The notes under the pieces: generated by a model | What the model was told of the DNA's origin: nothing | Databases searched by the model: none | What the model saw: only the letters and a program-made list of their open reading frames with translations | Origin: a virus | DNA length: 37,665 nt | Virus record (IMG/VR): IMGVR_UViG_3300029263_000815 | Coordinates: 1-37,665 of that record | Reading direction: 5' to 3' (one strand) | Translations under genes and position numbers: made by a program | Shown here: positions 19,022 to 28,206 of the stretch, one piece after another | Layout of the letters: each line of letters opens with the position of its first letter | How positions within the stretch are numbered: position 1 is the first letter of the stretch

Positions 19022-20986
19022 TTATTTAATCCATTTAGATTTGCCTCTCATAACTTGAATTATTTGATCAAGTTTAAGATTAGATAATCTTATTTTAGCA
19101 TTTCTTAATTTAGCACTTTTTTCTTTTTGAAATCTTTTTACTATGTATTCTTGAATTCCCCTACTAACAGAAAGCATAGCATAAATTATATAAGAATACA
19201 AAGCTTCTTCAGCAAGCTTAGGAATTCTTGCATCAAGATCGTAAGCATTACCATCTGATATATATTCTACTAAAATAATTTTATTTTTTAAATTGCTTGA
19301 AAAATTAAAAGTCCCTTTGGATTCATCAATTTTAAACCAACCATTTTTTTGACTAACTTGTGGTTCTAAACCATATCTTTGACCTAATGCTCCGTCATAA
19401 ACGCTTTGATCAAAAACTGCATTCGCATTATTTAAGTTGTTAATAAAAGCACCACTAATTTGTCTTGGATTTGTAGCTTCCCAAGCTGCATTTATTTGAG
19501 AAGGCGTTTGGGTATTTATAAAATTACTATCCTGTATTGGATTACCTAAGTCGTCTTGAGCTAAAGTTTCATAAGGACTTTGGTTTAAATTATTTGTTGG
19601 ATATATAATATGCAAAACACCTTGCTCATCTGCCCAAGACAGTTTAACATAATTTACGTAATCTTGTGGTATTATAACGCTTAAACTACTAGGAACCTCT
19701 AATTCTTGGGATCTTGAACTTTTTAATGTATCATAGCTAAATTCTTGTAAACCTCTTCTAGCGTGAAATATTATATCTGTTCTTTTAGCACTAGTTATTA
19801 ATTTACCTGCACCAATATAAGCTATCATAAAATTATCAATAACATCGTGAAGCCTAGTGTACTCATAACTTCCGTGTATATCATCTAGAGTAGATTCATT
19901 CATTTGAATCTTTAAATATGATTGTGCGGCTAAAATTGTATTAACTGTTACAACGTTATTTGATTCAGTAAAAGGAGCTATATTTCTAAAACTTAACGTT
20001 GTTCCGTTTACAACTGTAGCTGCTTGGCTTAATGTTATTTCTTGAGAGCTAAACAGTAACGTGTCACCATTCCAAGGCGTTGTTGCAAAAGTGTATAGAG
20101 TTCCAGCACCAGGTGTATTTGCACCGGTTTCAAGAACTATAACGCTTTTTCCTGCAGCTTCCGTATTAGATCTTACTGTAACTCCTGCGGATAAAGCAAT
20201 TTTACCTGTTCCAAAAGCATTACTTGTGCTGCCAGAAACTCTCATGCCAGGTAAAATATTATTATTAAGATCTAATCTTATGACGCTCGTTTGGAAGGGG
20301 CTGTATGGATTAGCTGTTAAAACTTGTCCAGCCTCAAATGCAATATCTGGTTGAGTTGGGGTATTTCCATTGACGGTTGATCTAGTTAATATTCCAAGTA
20401 GTCCATTGACCACGTTAGCTCCTACAAACCACGCAATGGTTGTATTGTTTGTAAAAACTGGAATATTACCACCTGTTATTATATAATTGTTAATTGTAAT
20501 AGCTGCATTAAATGTAGTGTAATTGAATACAACTCCTGTTTGATTTGGAAGATTTACCGATAGCGATATAGCATCAGGAACAAAAACTGTTCCAGTAATA
20601 GGTTGAGTAGTGTTTATGCTTGCAACTTTTGTTCCTACACTTATTCCAGCACCTGCAACTACCATATCAATTTGAATATTGTTATCAAGAGATACTAAAT
20701 CTACAAGAAGAGAGGGTGTGCTAGTAGCATTTTCAACAACACCAGTGACTTGTGATTTAATAGGTGATAACTCACTCCAAGTCGATGCATCAGGACTTGT
20801 AAAAACCTTAAAATTATTTAAATTATAACCATTAGTTGCGGGGTCAGAATTACCAAATATTAAGTTTGTATCAAAAGTAGATGTAAAAGTTTTACCCGTG
20901 CCACTAGTTGATATGTAAAATTGCTGCGATCCCGCGTAATATTGAGCATTGGTTTCATTTATTAAACCTCCGTTTGGTGTAGACAT
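19022..20986 (-). CDS. Tail adaptor / ring protein with N-terminal beta insertions, 654 residues
   Basis: The C-terminal half (about 350-654) is helical and typical of podovirus adaptor proteins, the dodecameric ring between portal and nozzle (T7 gp11 and P22 gp4 type). It includes TDIIFHARRGLQEFSYDTLK, PQDYVNYVKLSW and a basic helical end (KRFQKEKSAKLRNAKIRLS). The N-terminal half is Thr/Asn/Gly-rich, has beta character, and holds two copies of a module built on G-M/V-x-V-x-G followed by G-T-x-V. The gene starts 6 bases after the ring protein gene and precedes the 1725-residue tail gene, matching the order head connector, adaptor, nozzle. The N-terminal extension is unusual for an adaptor and may be exposed on the tail surface. 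Confidence 0.68.
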   Translation of the reverse strand: MSTPNGGLINETNAQYYAGSQQFYISTSGTGKTFTSTFDTNLIFGNSDPATNGYNLNNFKVFTSPDASTWSELSPIKSQVTGVVENATSTPSLLVDLVSLDNNIQIDMVVAGAGISVGTKVASINTTQPITGTVFVPDAISLSVNLPNQTGVVFNYTTFNAAITINNYIITGGNIPVFTNNTTIAWFVGANVVNGLLGILTRSTVNGNTPTQPDIAFEAGQVLTANPYSPFQTSVIRLDLNNNILPGMRVSGSTSNAFGTGKIALSAGVTVRSNTEAAGKSVIVLETGANTPGAGTLYTFATTPWNGDTLLFSSQEITLSQAATVVNGTTLSFRNIAPFTESNNVVTVNTILAAQSYLKIQMNESTLDDIHGSYEYTRLHDVIDNFMIAYIGAGKLITSAKRTDIIFHARRGLQEFSYDTLKSSRSQELEVPSSLSVIIPQDYVNYVKLSWADEQGVLHIIYPTNNLNQSPYETLAQDDLGNPIQDSNFINTQTPSQINAAWEATNPRQISGAFINNLNNANAVFDQSVYDGALGQRYGLEPQVSQKNGWFKIDESKGTFNFSSNLKNKIILVEYISDGNAYDLDARIPKLAEEALYSYIIYAMLSVSRGIQEYIVKRFQKEKSAKLRNAKIRLSNLKLDQIIQVMRGKSKWIK

Positions 20987-20992
20987 ATTTTA

Positions 20993-22183
20993 TTATCTTT
21001 GTTGATTTATATTTTCTTGAGAAACTTGTTGCGCTGCAACTTGTATTACTGCTGGATCTTCAATTACAACACCTGCATATAATAATGTTTTTAATATTAA
21101 CTCTGTTTGATCCGCGGGATGCAGTTCAAAATTTATAGAATTACTAGAATCATAAATATACGTATAATTAGTAGCAGCGCTACTTGTAAAATTCCATTTT
21201 GGAGGTGTTGGTTTTCTTATATAATCTACATTAATACCTGATTGTATTTCAGTAGGATATATAGTTAATTGATTGTTTTCGTAAGTATATATAGGATACG
21301 TGGTTGTAGGCTTTGTTAAATTAGAGCTTAAAAAATGATATAATTCAGATCTCGTAACTCTTTGTAATTCGTGAATTGGTATATTACCACCAGCCCCATA
21401 TCTAACGGTTCCCAATCTATAAAAATCTTGCTCAGTAGTTTGAACAGTAATATTGTTTGTAATATTTAATAAAGCTCCGGCTGCATAGTTTTGGATACTG
21501 CTTACGCTAGTGTTATAAGGGCCTGGAGCGTTTGATTTAGCTGTTATAGTAGGAGCACCTACAGTTCCTCCTCCTGAAACAATAGCGCCAATCATTAAGC
21601 TAGATGCCGCGACTCCGCTTGCGTTAGACAAAACAAAATTAGTGCTGTTTGTGGTTGCAGCATTAACAGCAATTAATTGAGTAGCTGTGTTTGACCAAGA
21701 TGGTAACGGTTGTGAATTGTTTGTAAAAGTTAATGTATTTCCTATAATATTAAAATCTGTTGATCTTGTAATGCCGTTAACAGCTACAACAGGTGTCCCT
21801 TGAGACAATTGAGCAGCTGTAATGTTAGATATAGTGTAGGAAATAGGAGATGGTGAGTTATTAGGTGGAACAACAAAGTTTTGAGTTAATGTAGTTGCTC
21901 CACTTGTGGTAGGAAGATTAAAAACTCCATTTACGTAAGACGCAGCGCCTGAAGTTTTAAATATAGATATTTTTTCATCCAGATTAACAATTCTATCTGC
22001 ATAATCTTCGTTTGTTTGTGGAATACGTATTTGCTGATTTAAACTATCAAAATAATTTTCAAATATTTCTAATTGAGCTTGCGCACCTATTTTATTAAAC
22101 TCAACAGGTGTTAAATAACCTCTCTGTTCTTTATTTAGTATTAATAAAACGGTTTGATATACAGTATTTACGTTTATTGCCAT
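20993..22183 (-). CDS. Head-tail connector ring protein, 396 residues
   Basis: The N-terminus (VYQTVLLILNKEQRGYLTPV, then FNKIGAQAQLEIFENYF) and the C-terminal part (HELQRVTRSELYHFL, YPIYTYENNQLTIYPTEI, VDYIRKPTPPKW) match the style of ring protein 1 of crAss-like phages, which docks on the portal. Between them, about residues 85-225 form a Thr/Ser/Asn-rich beta-type insertion (VAASSLMIGAIVSGGG). The core remains intact on both sides, so this looks like a domain inserted into a surface loop. The C-terminus is Gln-rich. The gene follows the 254-residue conserved gene after a 70-base spacer with a hairpin, and precedes the adaptor gene. Confidence 0.68.
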   Translation of the reverse strand: MAINVNTVYQTVLLILNKEQRGYLTPVEFNKIGAQAQLEIFENYFDSLNQQIRIPQTNEDYADRIVNLDEKISIFKTSGAASYVNGVFNLPTTSGATTLTQNFVVPPNNSPSPISYTISNITAAQLSQGTPVVAVNGITRSTDFNIIGNTLTFTNNSQPLPSWSNTATQLIAVNAATTNSTNFVLSNASGVAASSLMIGAIVSGGGTVGAPTITAKSNAPGPYNTSVSSIQNYAAGALLNITNNITVQTTEQDFYRLGTVRYGAGGNIPIHELQRVTRSELYHFLSSNLTKPTTTYPIYTYENNQLTIYPTEIQSGINVDYIRKPTPPKWNFTSSAATNYTYIYDSSNSINFELHPADQTELILKTLLYAGVVIEDPAVIQVAAQQVSQENINQQR

Positions 22184-22208
22184 TTTAATATTTTAGTTAA
22201 TAATGACA

Positions 22209-22230
22209 GGGCCACGTTTTCAAGTGACCC
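22209..22230 (-). promoter_or_regulatory. Hairpin in the spacer upstream of the ring protein gene
   Basis: A 7-bp stem (22209-22215 with 22224-22230, one wobble pair on the minus strand) closes an 8-base loop. A perfect 14-base palindrome (ACTATAATTATAGT, 22234-22247) lies next to it on the promoter-distal side of the preceding gene. No strong T-tract follows, so attenuation, RNA end protection or processing is more likely than full termination. Confidence 0.45.
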
Positions 22231-22253
22231 TTCACTATAATTATAGTCACATG

Positions 22254-23018
22254 TTATTGTAACTTTTTCTTAATTGTTTTAAAGACTTCTACGCCTTCAT
22301 CAGTTTTAAACCATGAGGCTAAAGCTGAATAAGGGTTTTCATCAAAAGGAACTGTCATTAGTTTTCTATCATTAGATCCCCAGTGAAAAGTTCTTTGGTC
22401 TTGAGCTATTTTTATAACGTTTTGTTCTACAGCTCTAATACCTATATTTCTTAAACCTACGTTTTCATCAGAAGCAATAGCTAAGAAAGCATTTGGATTT
22501 GATCTAGCCATAATAAGTAAATCTCTTCTAAGCTCTTTAGAACTTAAATTAGAAACAGCTGATCCTTTTTCTACTCTTAAAACAGCTTCAGCATGATCTA
22601 TATCCATTTCTTTAGCCGCAATCATTGCGTCTAACTCAATATTAATAATATCAAGTTCATCTTCTGCAACAACTTCTGCTTGCCATTCAGAATAAACAGT
22701 GTCTTTTCTAGGATGATATAATGATAATAGTTTTTGTAAGTTTTGTTTTTGTTTTGGTACAGCTAAAACTCCATCTTCAAATATAATGTGTCCTAGTGTT
22801 ACTTCTCCTTTTTGATCTTGTACAAAAGGTGAGTTTTGATTCGTAGCATATCTTAATTCTCTTTGCTCTCCTGTTTTTTCATCAAACCATAGTAGTGAAT
22901 GTCTACCTGAGTTTCTAGAATTTAAAGTATATGTTAACGGTTCTTTATCTTGTAATAGATAGTATCTTCTATCTTTTATCTCCCATTTAGGGGCTTGTAT
23001 TTCTTTTGTCTTTGACAT
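22254..23018 (-). CDS. Conserved uncharacterised virion-module protein, 254 residues
   Basis: The gene sits between the major capsid protein and the head-tail ring protein, a position held by a conserved unknown in related podoviruses. The N-terminal half is basic with aromatic strands (WEIKDRRYYLLQDKEPLTYT, HSLLWFDEKTG). A charged helical middle (AEDELDIINIELDAMIAAKE) and a helical C-terminal half follow. No signal peptide or membrane segment is visible. I do not recognise the family by name. Head completion, a capsid accessory role or a regulator of tail attachment are possible. It is bracketed by hairpins on both sides, which would allow its expression level to differ from that of the capsid gene. 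Confidence 0.65.
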   Translation of the reverse strand: MSKTKEIQAPKWEIKDRRYYLLQDKEPLTYTLNSRNSGRHSLLWFDEKTGEQRELRYATNQNSPFVQDQKGEVTLGHIIFEDGVLAVPKQKQNLQKLLSLYHPRKDTVYSEWQAEVVAEDELDIINIELDAMIAAKEMDIDHAEAVLRVEKGSAVSNLSSKELRRDLLIMARSNPNAFLAIASDENVGLRNIGIRAVEQNVIKIAQDQRTFHWGSNDRKLMTVPFDENPYSALASWFKTDEGVEVFKTIKKKLQ

Positions 23019-23051
23019 AATATAATATAATATAATTAATAAGAGTAATAA

Positions 23052-23078
23052 TTACCCCCGTCAGTTCAACGAGGGTAA
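23052..23078 (-). terminator. Terminator-like hairpin downstream of the major capsid gene
   Basis: A 10-bp stem (23052-23061 with 23069-23078, one wobble) closes a 7-base loop, 15 bases after the capsid stop codon. On the minus strand it is followed by an AT-rich run with several Ts but no pure T-tract. It is probably a partial terminator or a stabiliser of the capsid mRNA 3' end. Confidence 0.55.
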
Positions 23079-23092
23079 CTACTACAGCAATC

Positions 23093-24598
23093 TTAGTTTT
23101 GGAATAATACGAAATTATTCGCAGCTTGAGTAACCAAACATCTTTCAGATAACCAGTTAACTTGCATAGCATCTAAGTTAGTAGTGTAAGCACCACCAGC
23201 AGATCCTGTGATCCAGTTTTTGTATCTTCTGTCTTCTGTTTGTGAAGCTCTATATCTAACGTGTAAGAATGGTCTTCTTATGTTAGTACCTAATTGTTGG
23301 TCATAAACAGTTGACGTTCCAGCAGGTATTAATACACCTTCAATATTACTTACAGCAACAGCACCTCTTGTAGAAGCGTCGTTTAAGTATTTCCAGCTAG
23401 TTTTGTAGAAGTCATAAGAACCTCTTCTAAATCCAGAAAAACCTAAATTAAGCGCCATGTCTTCAGAGTTTTCAAATAAACCATAAGCAGTACCTCCAGC
23501 TTGTCCAGAAGAAATTTGCCCTAGCATATCATCAAAATCTAAATCAAGTCCTCTATTTAAGAAAAGCATATTTTCTTCGATAGCTCCTTGAGTATCAAGA
23601 TTTTTAAGTACTTGATCAAAGTCAGAAATACCTGTACCTCCAGAGAAGCCAGCCATCACATTACCTCTTGCTTGAATAGCAGAGAAAAGACCTTGAGATC
23701 CATAAGCATTGATAGAACCAGCAGCGTTAAATGCACCGCTAAATCCTTGAACCTGTGCTTGTTGAGCTTGGAAACTTTGTCCACCAGCTCCAGTAGCTAA
23801 TTCACCTTCTACCATTGCCATTTCTAAATAGTCATCAAATCTTAGTCTCGTTTCAGACTCAGACTTTAGATACCATAAGTATCCTGATGTACCATCTTCT
23901 GTAGCAACTTCTACCCAACCGATTTGAGCCATATCAGAACCATTTATTTCAAATGAATCTTTTATGATAATTGGTTGATTAGAAAATTGAGTGAATGAAG
24001 GTTGTATAGATTTATAAGATCCAATGGCTAGTCCATTATTTACAGGTCCAGCAGATCCTTTAGCAAAAATAGAACCATATACAAACATTTTAAGGTTTGT
24101 AGCTCCAACTCCTAAAGCATCCCAGTTTTGAGCAGTAAAAGGATAAGCAATAACTCTTTGCCCTATACCAGCTGGTAAGCTAGTAGATACCACACCTTTA
24201 AGTGTAACACCTGTAGTAGGATTCATTACTACAATAGTATCATTTGGAAAAATAGCATTTGATACGACTGGAGTTCCACCTAAAACAAATTCTAGTTGTG
24301 CAACACCTGCACCACCAGTTTGATTCACATTGTTGTAAGACACATGTAATCTATTTTGTTCCGACCAAATTACTTGATCAGATGTCATTGGCATTTCAGC
24401 GCCAACCATACGTAGAAAACCGTTTAAAGTTCTATTTCCGTATCTCTCTACCTCAGCTTCATAAACTTCAGGTAAGTATTGTTGTGCAAAATCATTTGCA
24501 TTTGCACCACCAGCATTAAACGCTAGGTAATTGCTTTGGAGTGCTAATTGAGTTTGAGAAGGTACTATACTTCCAAACACAGGGGTAATTTGTCCCAT
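23093..24598 (-). CDS. Major capsid protein (HK97-fold), 501 residues
   Basis: Length, position after portal and scaffold, and composition fit the HK97-type major capsid protein of a podovirus. The N-terminal region FAQQYLPEVYEAEVERYGNR followed by LRMVGAEMPMTSDQVIWSEQ is a stretch I associate with capsid proteins of marine and crAss-like Bacteroidota phages. The protein is acidic and rich in Gly/Ala/Gln near 255-300 (GGQSFQAQQAQVQGFSG), a likely flexible or alpha-helical spine segment. It ends LVTQAANNFVLFQN with no obvious protease-cleaved delta domain at the N-terminus. The leader before the ATG is A-rich without a Shine-Dalgarno sequence, and a strong hairpin follows the stop codon, as expected for a highly expressed gene. 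Confidence 0.85.
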   Translation of the reverse strand: MGQITPVFGSIVPSQTQLALQSNYLAFNAGGANANDFAQQYLPEVYEAEVERYGNRTLNGFLRMVGAEMPMTSDQVIWSEQNRLHVSYNNVNQTGGAGVAQLEFVLGGTPVVSNAIFPNDTIVVMNPTTGVTLKGVVSTSLPAGIGQRVIAYPFTAQNWDALGVGATNLKMFVYGSIFAKGSAGPVNNGLAIGSYKSIQPSFTQFSNQPIIIKDSFEINGSDMAQIGWVEVATEDGTSGYLWYLKSESETRLRFDDYLEMAMVEGELATGAGGQSFQAQQAQVQGFSGAFNAAGSINAYGSQGLFSAIQARGNVMAGFSGGTGISDFDQVLKNLDTQGAIEENMLFLNRGLDLDFDDMLGQISSGQAGGTAYGLFENSEDMALNLGFSGFRRGSYDFYKTSWKYLNDASTRGAVAVSNIEGVLIPAGTSTVYDQQLGTNIRRPFLHVRYRASQTEDRRYKNWITGSAGGAYTTNLDAMQVNWLSERCLVTQAANNFVLFQN

Positions 24599-24615
24599 AA
24601 TTAATTGTTTTGTTT

Positions 24616-25770
24616 TTAGTTAAATTTTCTTGTTTTAATCTTCAGTTTCGAAGAATCAAGACCACTGATAGCTTTAACTTTTAATCCATTAACAAATACG
24701 TCTCCATTAGGCGAAGGCCTAACATCATCAGATATGTTTTTAGATTTTGCAACAAGATCTTTAGTAGCATCGGATTTACCTTGCTCATAAAAATGTTTTG
24801 CAATAGAATCAACGTTTTCAGCGGCATACATAGCTTTGTGATAACCTTTAACATCATTTACATTACCTTTATCATCTAAGAACTTCTTAATTGTGTTTGT
24901 AATATTAGATTGTTTAGTTGCAACTTCACTTGGATTTTTAACCCCATATCTAAACTTTTTTTCTCCTACAGTAAAATCAAAACCTTTGAATTCTTCAGAA
25001 AAATATTTTTTAGTATTAGATTTAAAACTTTCATGCTGTTGTTGAGCTGTGCTTTGCTCCTCATTGTAACGGTTGAAAAAGTCTGTAGCCTTTTGTTGGT
25101 CTTGTGTCGTACCAGGTCTCAACTTGATTTCCTCGTAATATTGACTTTTTAAACCTTCTAAATGACCTTTGGCTTTAGCAACCTCTTCTTTATACGCAAG
25201 TTTCTTTTTACGAATCTCACGCTCTTCATCCACTTCTTCATCAAAAGAAAAATTATCTTCAATCATGAAATTAATTTCTTCTGAATCTAAGTGTGACTTA
25301 GCTTGTTTGTAATACTCTCTTAACAAAGTATCGTTATCTACATTAGAATAGTCAGCATTTAATCTAACGTAATCTTCTAATGTACCACCAGTTTGTTTCA
25401 TAAAGTCTACGACTTTTTCAATGTTTTCTGGTAATTTAGCTACTTCCCTTGCCTCTTCAGGAGTTGGAGCAATAACTCTTTCTTCAATTTTTTCACCTAT
25501 CTGTTCTATTTCTTCTTCTATTTTTTCTTCAATAGGTTTGGTTTCTTCTTTAATTTCAGAAACCGGGCTGGGCTCTGGTACTCGTTTGTCCACTTCAGGG
25601 CTATCTCCGGTTTGTTTGCCCACAACCACTTTCTCTGTTTCTCCGACTGGAATGGCATCTGTTTCTGTTTTAGGTTTTGATAAATCGACTTTAATAATAT
25701 CGTCTTTTACCAATTGTTTTGGCTTACGTTTAATTTTAAACGTGCCTTCTTCTTTTACTTGTTCTGACAT
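24616..25770 (-). CDS. Capsid scaffolding/assembly protein, 384 residues
   Basis: The gene lies between portal and major capsid genes, the standard scaffold position. The protein is highly charged. Residues about 1-115 are Lys/Glu/Pro-rich and probably disordered. The middle (about 115-260) forms charged helices with coiled-coil character (FMKQTGGTLEDYVRLNADYS, RKKKLAYKEEVAKAKGHLEG). The C-terminus is basic (LKIKTRKFN), like the capsid-binding ends of scaffolds such as that of P22. There is no catalytic signature of a prohead protease. Assignment is by position and composition, which are both typical. Confidence 0.72.
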   Translation of the reverse strand: MSEQVKEEGTFKIKRKPKQLVKDDIIKVDLSKPKTETDAIPVGETEKVVVGKQTGDSPEVDKRVPEPSPVSEIKEETKPIEEKIEEEIEQIGEKIEERVIAPTPEEAREVAKLPENIEKVVDFMKQTGGTLEDYVRLNADYSNVDNDTLLREYYKQAKSHLDSEEINFMIEDNFSFDEEVDEEREIRKKKLAYKEEVAKAKGHLEGLKSQYYEEIKLRPGTTQDQQKATDFFNRYNEEQSTAQQQHESFKSNTKKYFSEEFKGFDFTVGEKKFRYGVKNPSEVATKQSNITNTIKKFLDDKGNVNDVKGYHKAMYAAENVDSIAKHFYEQGKSDATKDLVAKSKNISDDVRPSPNGDVFVNGLKVKAISGLDSSKLKIKTRKFN

Positions 25771-25800
25771 AATATAATATAATAAAAATTAATAAATAGT

Positions 25801-28206
25801 TTATTGTGGTGCAAACTGTTCAGCGCCAAAATTTCCTAATGTATCATTACCAGAAGATTCAAAATCTTTAGGTAAACCATCATTTTGTCTTTGACTTATA
25901 AGTTCGCTTTGCTGAGTTGCTTGAATTTTAGTTCTTTTATCTTTACGATCTTCAATAAACTGTTCTTTTTCACCAACTCTAGCATTATTCGCTTGAGCCA
26001 ATTGTAAAGAATATTGAAACTCTTCTGCCATTAATTGTTTTTTAATCAAAGCTTCTTGTTCCATCCTTTGTATTTCAAATTGAGATTTAGCTTGTTCAAT
26101 TTGTATTTCAGTTTGAGCTAAAGCTTGTTGTTTTTCAACTTCGCTCATAGCAGCTTGCTCTGCTGCTTTAGCATTAGCTTCACCTTGTGCTTGTATTTGT
26201 TGTTGTTGTGCAGCTTGATCTTGTTTTTGTTTTTGTATTCTTCTAAACTTTAAAACTTGATTAGCTAAAGATGTATTTCTAATTTCTCTAATATCAATAG
26301 CGTCTTCAAGATATATTTGATTTTGTTGTAAAGCCATTTGAATATTTTGTTCTATCATAGCTTTTTCTTCATCGTCTGGTTCTAAATTTAAATATAAACC
26401 AAAATCATATAAATGAAGATCTTCTATTTCTTTTAATGTTGCTACATTAAATTTACCAATACTAGATTTTAATGCATTATTTGTTAAAGAAAAATCTAAC
26501 ATATCAGCCACTCTTAAAGATATATTTTCACAAGCTCTAAGGGTTAAATATAAACTGGCGTCTAATATATGTTTTGTAGCAATATTAGATGCATTGGCAG
26601 CCATTTTTTGCAAACCAACCAAAGCGTTAGGATCAGGTTGACTACCATCTCTTGCTTCATTAAGACCTGTTACATCTCTTATCATCTGTAAGTAATACTG
26701 ATAAGTGCTTACTAATGACTGTATTTTGCCATTAGCACTAGATGATTGTAATTCTTGAATAGGCACTTTACCTCTATTAGGATCACCGTCTTGCGTTAAA
26801 CTTCTACCAACTATACTACCAGTTTGGAAATACATGTTTAAAGCTTCTTGTGGATTATAATTAGTACCATTACCTAGATCAACCTCTGCCAAACCATCAA
26901 CATCAACAAACACACCATCTGGAACCATACGCTGTATTACTTGTTGTAATTTTAAAGATGTAAGTTGTATCATGTCAGCAAAACTTGTACACCTACTAAC
27001 CAATGACTCTATACGACCTTGATATAAATTAGGAGCACACATAACATAATTCATATTAACCTTAGTTAAATCACTTTTAGGTCTTGTCATATTTTCAGCC
27101 ATTTTCCACTCAAGCATTTGTGGAACACCCATTACTTTAGCTCCACTAAACAAAACTTCTATACTTCTTGAAACTCTTTCAAAGTTATCGCTTTCAGGAG
27201 GATTAAATGTATCAGGTTTTTCTAATGTTTTTTCTAAACCAGTATCAGTTTTTTTAATTTTAAAAACTTGATCTATAAATGTCTTATATTCAAAAAATAA
27301 TATTTGAACTAAATCATTATCATAATTAGGATTAGCTATATAACCATCACGCCCAGGGTATCTAACCATTTGTTCCATTTCTCCGTCTGTAAGATATGGA
27401 AATTTCTTTTTTATTTCTGCCAAAGTCATAGACTTTATTTCTCCTACGTAATAAATATCTTCAAAATTAGGATCATTAGTATATGAATAAACTAAATTAG
27501 CAGGATCTACATAATCAACAACAACTCCTTCTGATTTATTAAAAGAAGTTTTTAAAGCTCCAATACCTATTGTCACGACATCTTCAACAACACGTTTTTT
27601 AGTTAAATCATATTTATTAAAAGCTAAAACATTATCAATTAATTCTTCTTCTGCTATTTCAACTGACTGTTTGTAGTTTAATTGCATGTGAACTTCTAGT
27701 TCTTCTTTAGTTTCTGGTAACTCTTCTGGATTAGCTGTTGCAAATAAATCAGCACCAATTTTGTTTTTTATTTCATTTAAAAAAGGTTTTGCTGCCATAT
27801 CTCTCATAATGTCAGCTGCATATTTTGTTCTTAATTGTTGTGAAAAAGGATCTTGAGCATAAGCATTTATCTCATAATCTTTTGATGCTATACCGTTAAC
27901 AACTATATCTACAAACTTAGGTATAATAGGTACTGGCTTCCAGTCTAAATTTAAATAAGACAAATCACCATTAATAGATAATTCGTCTTTATATTTTTGA
28001 ACACTTTGCTCGCCACGAGCGTATAATCTTAAGTTATGGAAATTTTGATAACCTGTATTCCACCTGCTTCCATTTACTCTTCCTCCTCTAAACCACTCGT
28101 ATTCAATAGCTTGCCCAACTAGCAAACCATACTCTAAAGTTTTCTTTTCCTCTTCAGATACCATCTGACTAGGAAATGCACTATTAATACCAGTGTTTAA
28201 TTTCAT
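25801..28206 (-). CDS. Portal protein, 801 residues
   Basis: The portal forms the dodecameric channel at the capsid vertex through which DNA is packaged and ejected. The gene directly follows TerL, with an ATGA overlap, and precedes scaffold and capsid genes. Residues about 80-620 show the portal pattern: YLNLDWKPVPIIPKFVDIVV near the start, GIGALKTSFNKSEGVVVDYV in the middle, and TGLNEARDGSQPDPNALVGL in the stem region. The last ~130 residues form a long Gln/Ala/Glu-rich helix (QKQKQDQAAQQQQIQAQGEA), the barrel or C-terminal tail seen in crAss-like portals. Length near 800 residues is large compared with typical 500-residue portals but usual for podovirus and crAss-like types. Confidence 0.85.
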   Translation of the reverse strand: MKLNTGINSAFPSQMVSEEEKKTLEYGLLVGQAIEYEWFRGGRVNGSRWNTGYQNFHNLRLYARGEQSVQKYKDELSINGDLSYLNLDWKPVPIIPKFVDIVVNGIASKDYEINAYAQDPFSQQLRTKYAADIMRDMAAKPFLNEIKNKIGADLFATANPEELPETKEELEVHMQLNYKQSVEIAEEELIDNVLAFNKYDLTKKRVVEDVVTIGIGALKTSFNKSEGVVVDYVDPANLVYSYTNDPNFEDIYYVGEIKSMTLAEIKKKFPYLTDGEMEQMVRYPGRDGYIANPNYDNDLVQILFFEYKTFIDQVFKIKKTDTGLEKTLEKPDTFNPPESDNFERVSRSIEVLFSGAKVMGVPQMLEWKMAENMTRPKSDLTKVNMNYVMCAPNLYQGRIESLVSRCTSFADMIQLTSLKLQQVIQRMVPDGVFVDVDGLAEVDLGNGTNYNPQEALNMYFQTGSIVGRSLTQDGDPNRGKVPIQELQSSSANGKIQSLVSTYQYYLQMIRDVTGLNEARDGSQPDPNALVGLQKMAANASNIATKHILDASLYLTLRACENISLRVADMLDFSLTNNALKSSIGKFNVATLKEIEDLHLYDFGLYLNLEPDDEEKAMIEQNIQMALQQNQIYLEDAIDIREIRNTSLANQVLKFRRIQKQKQDQAAQQQQIQAQGEANAKAAEQAAMSEVEKQQALAQTEIQIEQAKSQFEIQRMEQEALIKKQLMAEEFQYSLQLAQANNARVGEKEQFIEDRKDKRTKIQATQQSELISQRQNDGLPKDFESSGNDTLGNFGAEQFAPQ

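Noticed and set aside
22987-23060. TATAAT-like AT repeats before the 254-residue and scaffold genes as promoters
   Set aside because: They are simple AT repeats immediately before the start codons. No TAnnTTTG-type -7 box with an upstream TTG was seen, and the position fits leaders better.
22987-23172. 61-residue frame bridging the capsid end and the 254-residue gene start
   Set aside because: It overlaps the capsid C-terminus and the 23052-23078 hairpin and has AT-driven hydrophobic composition; a shadow frame is more likely.
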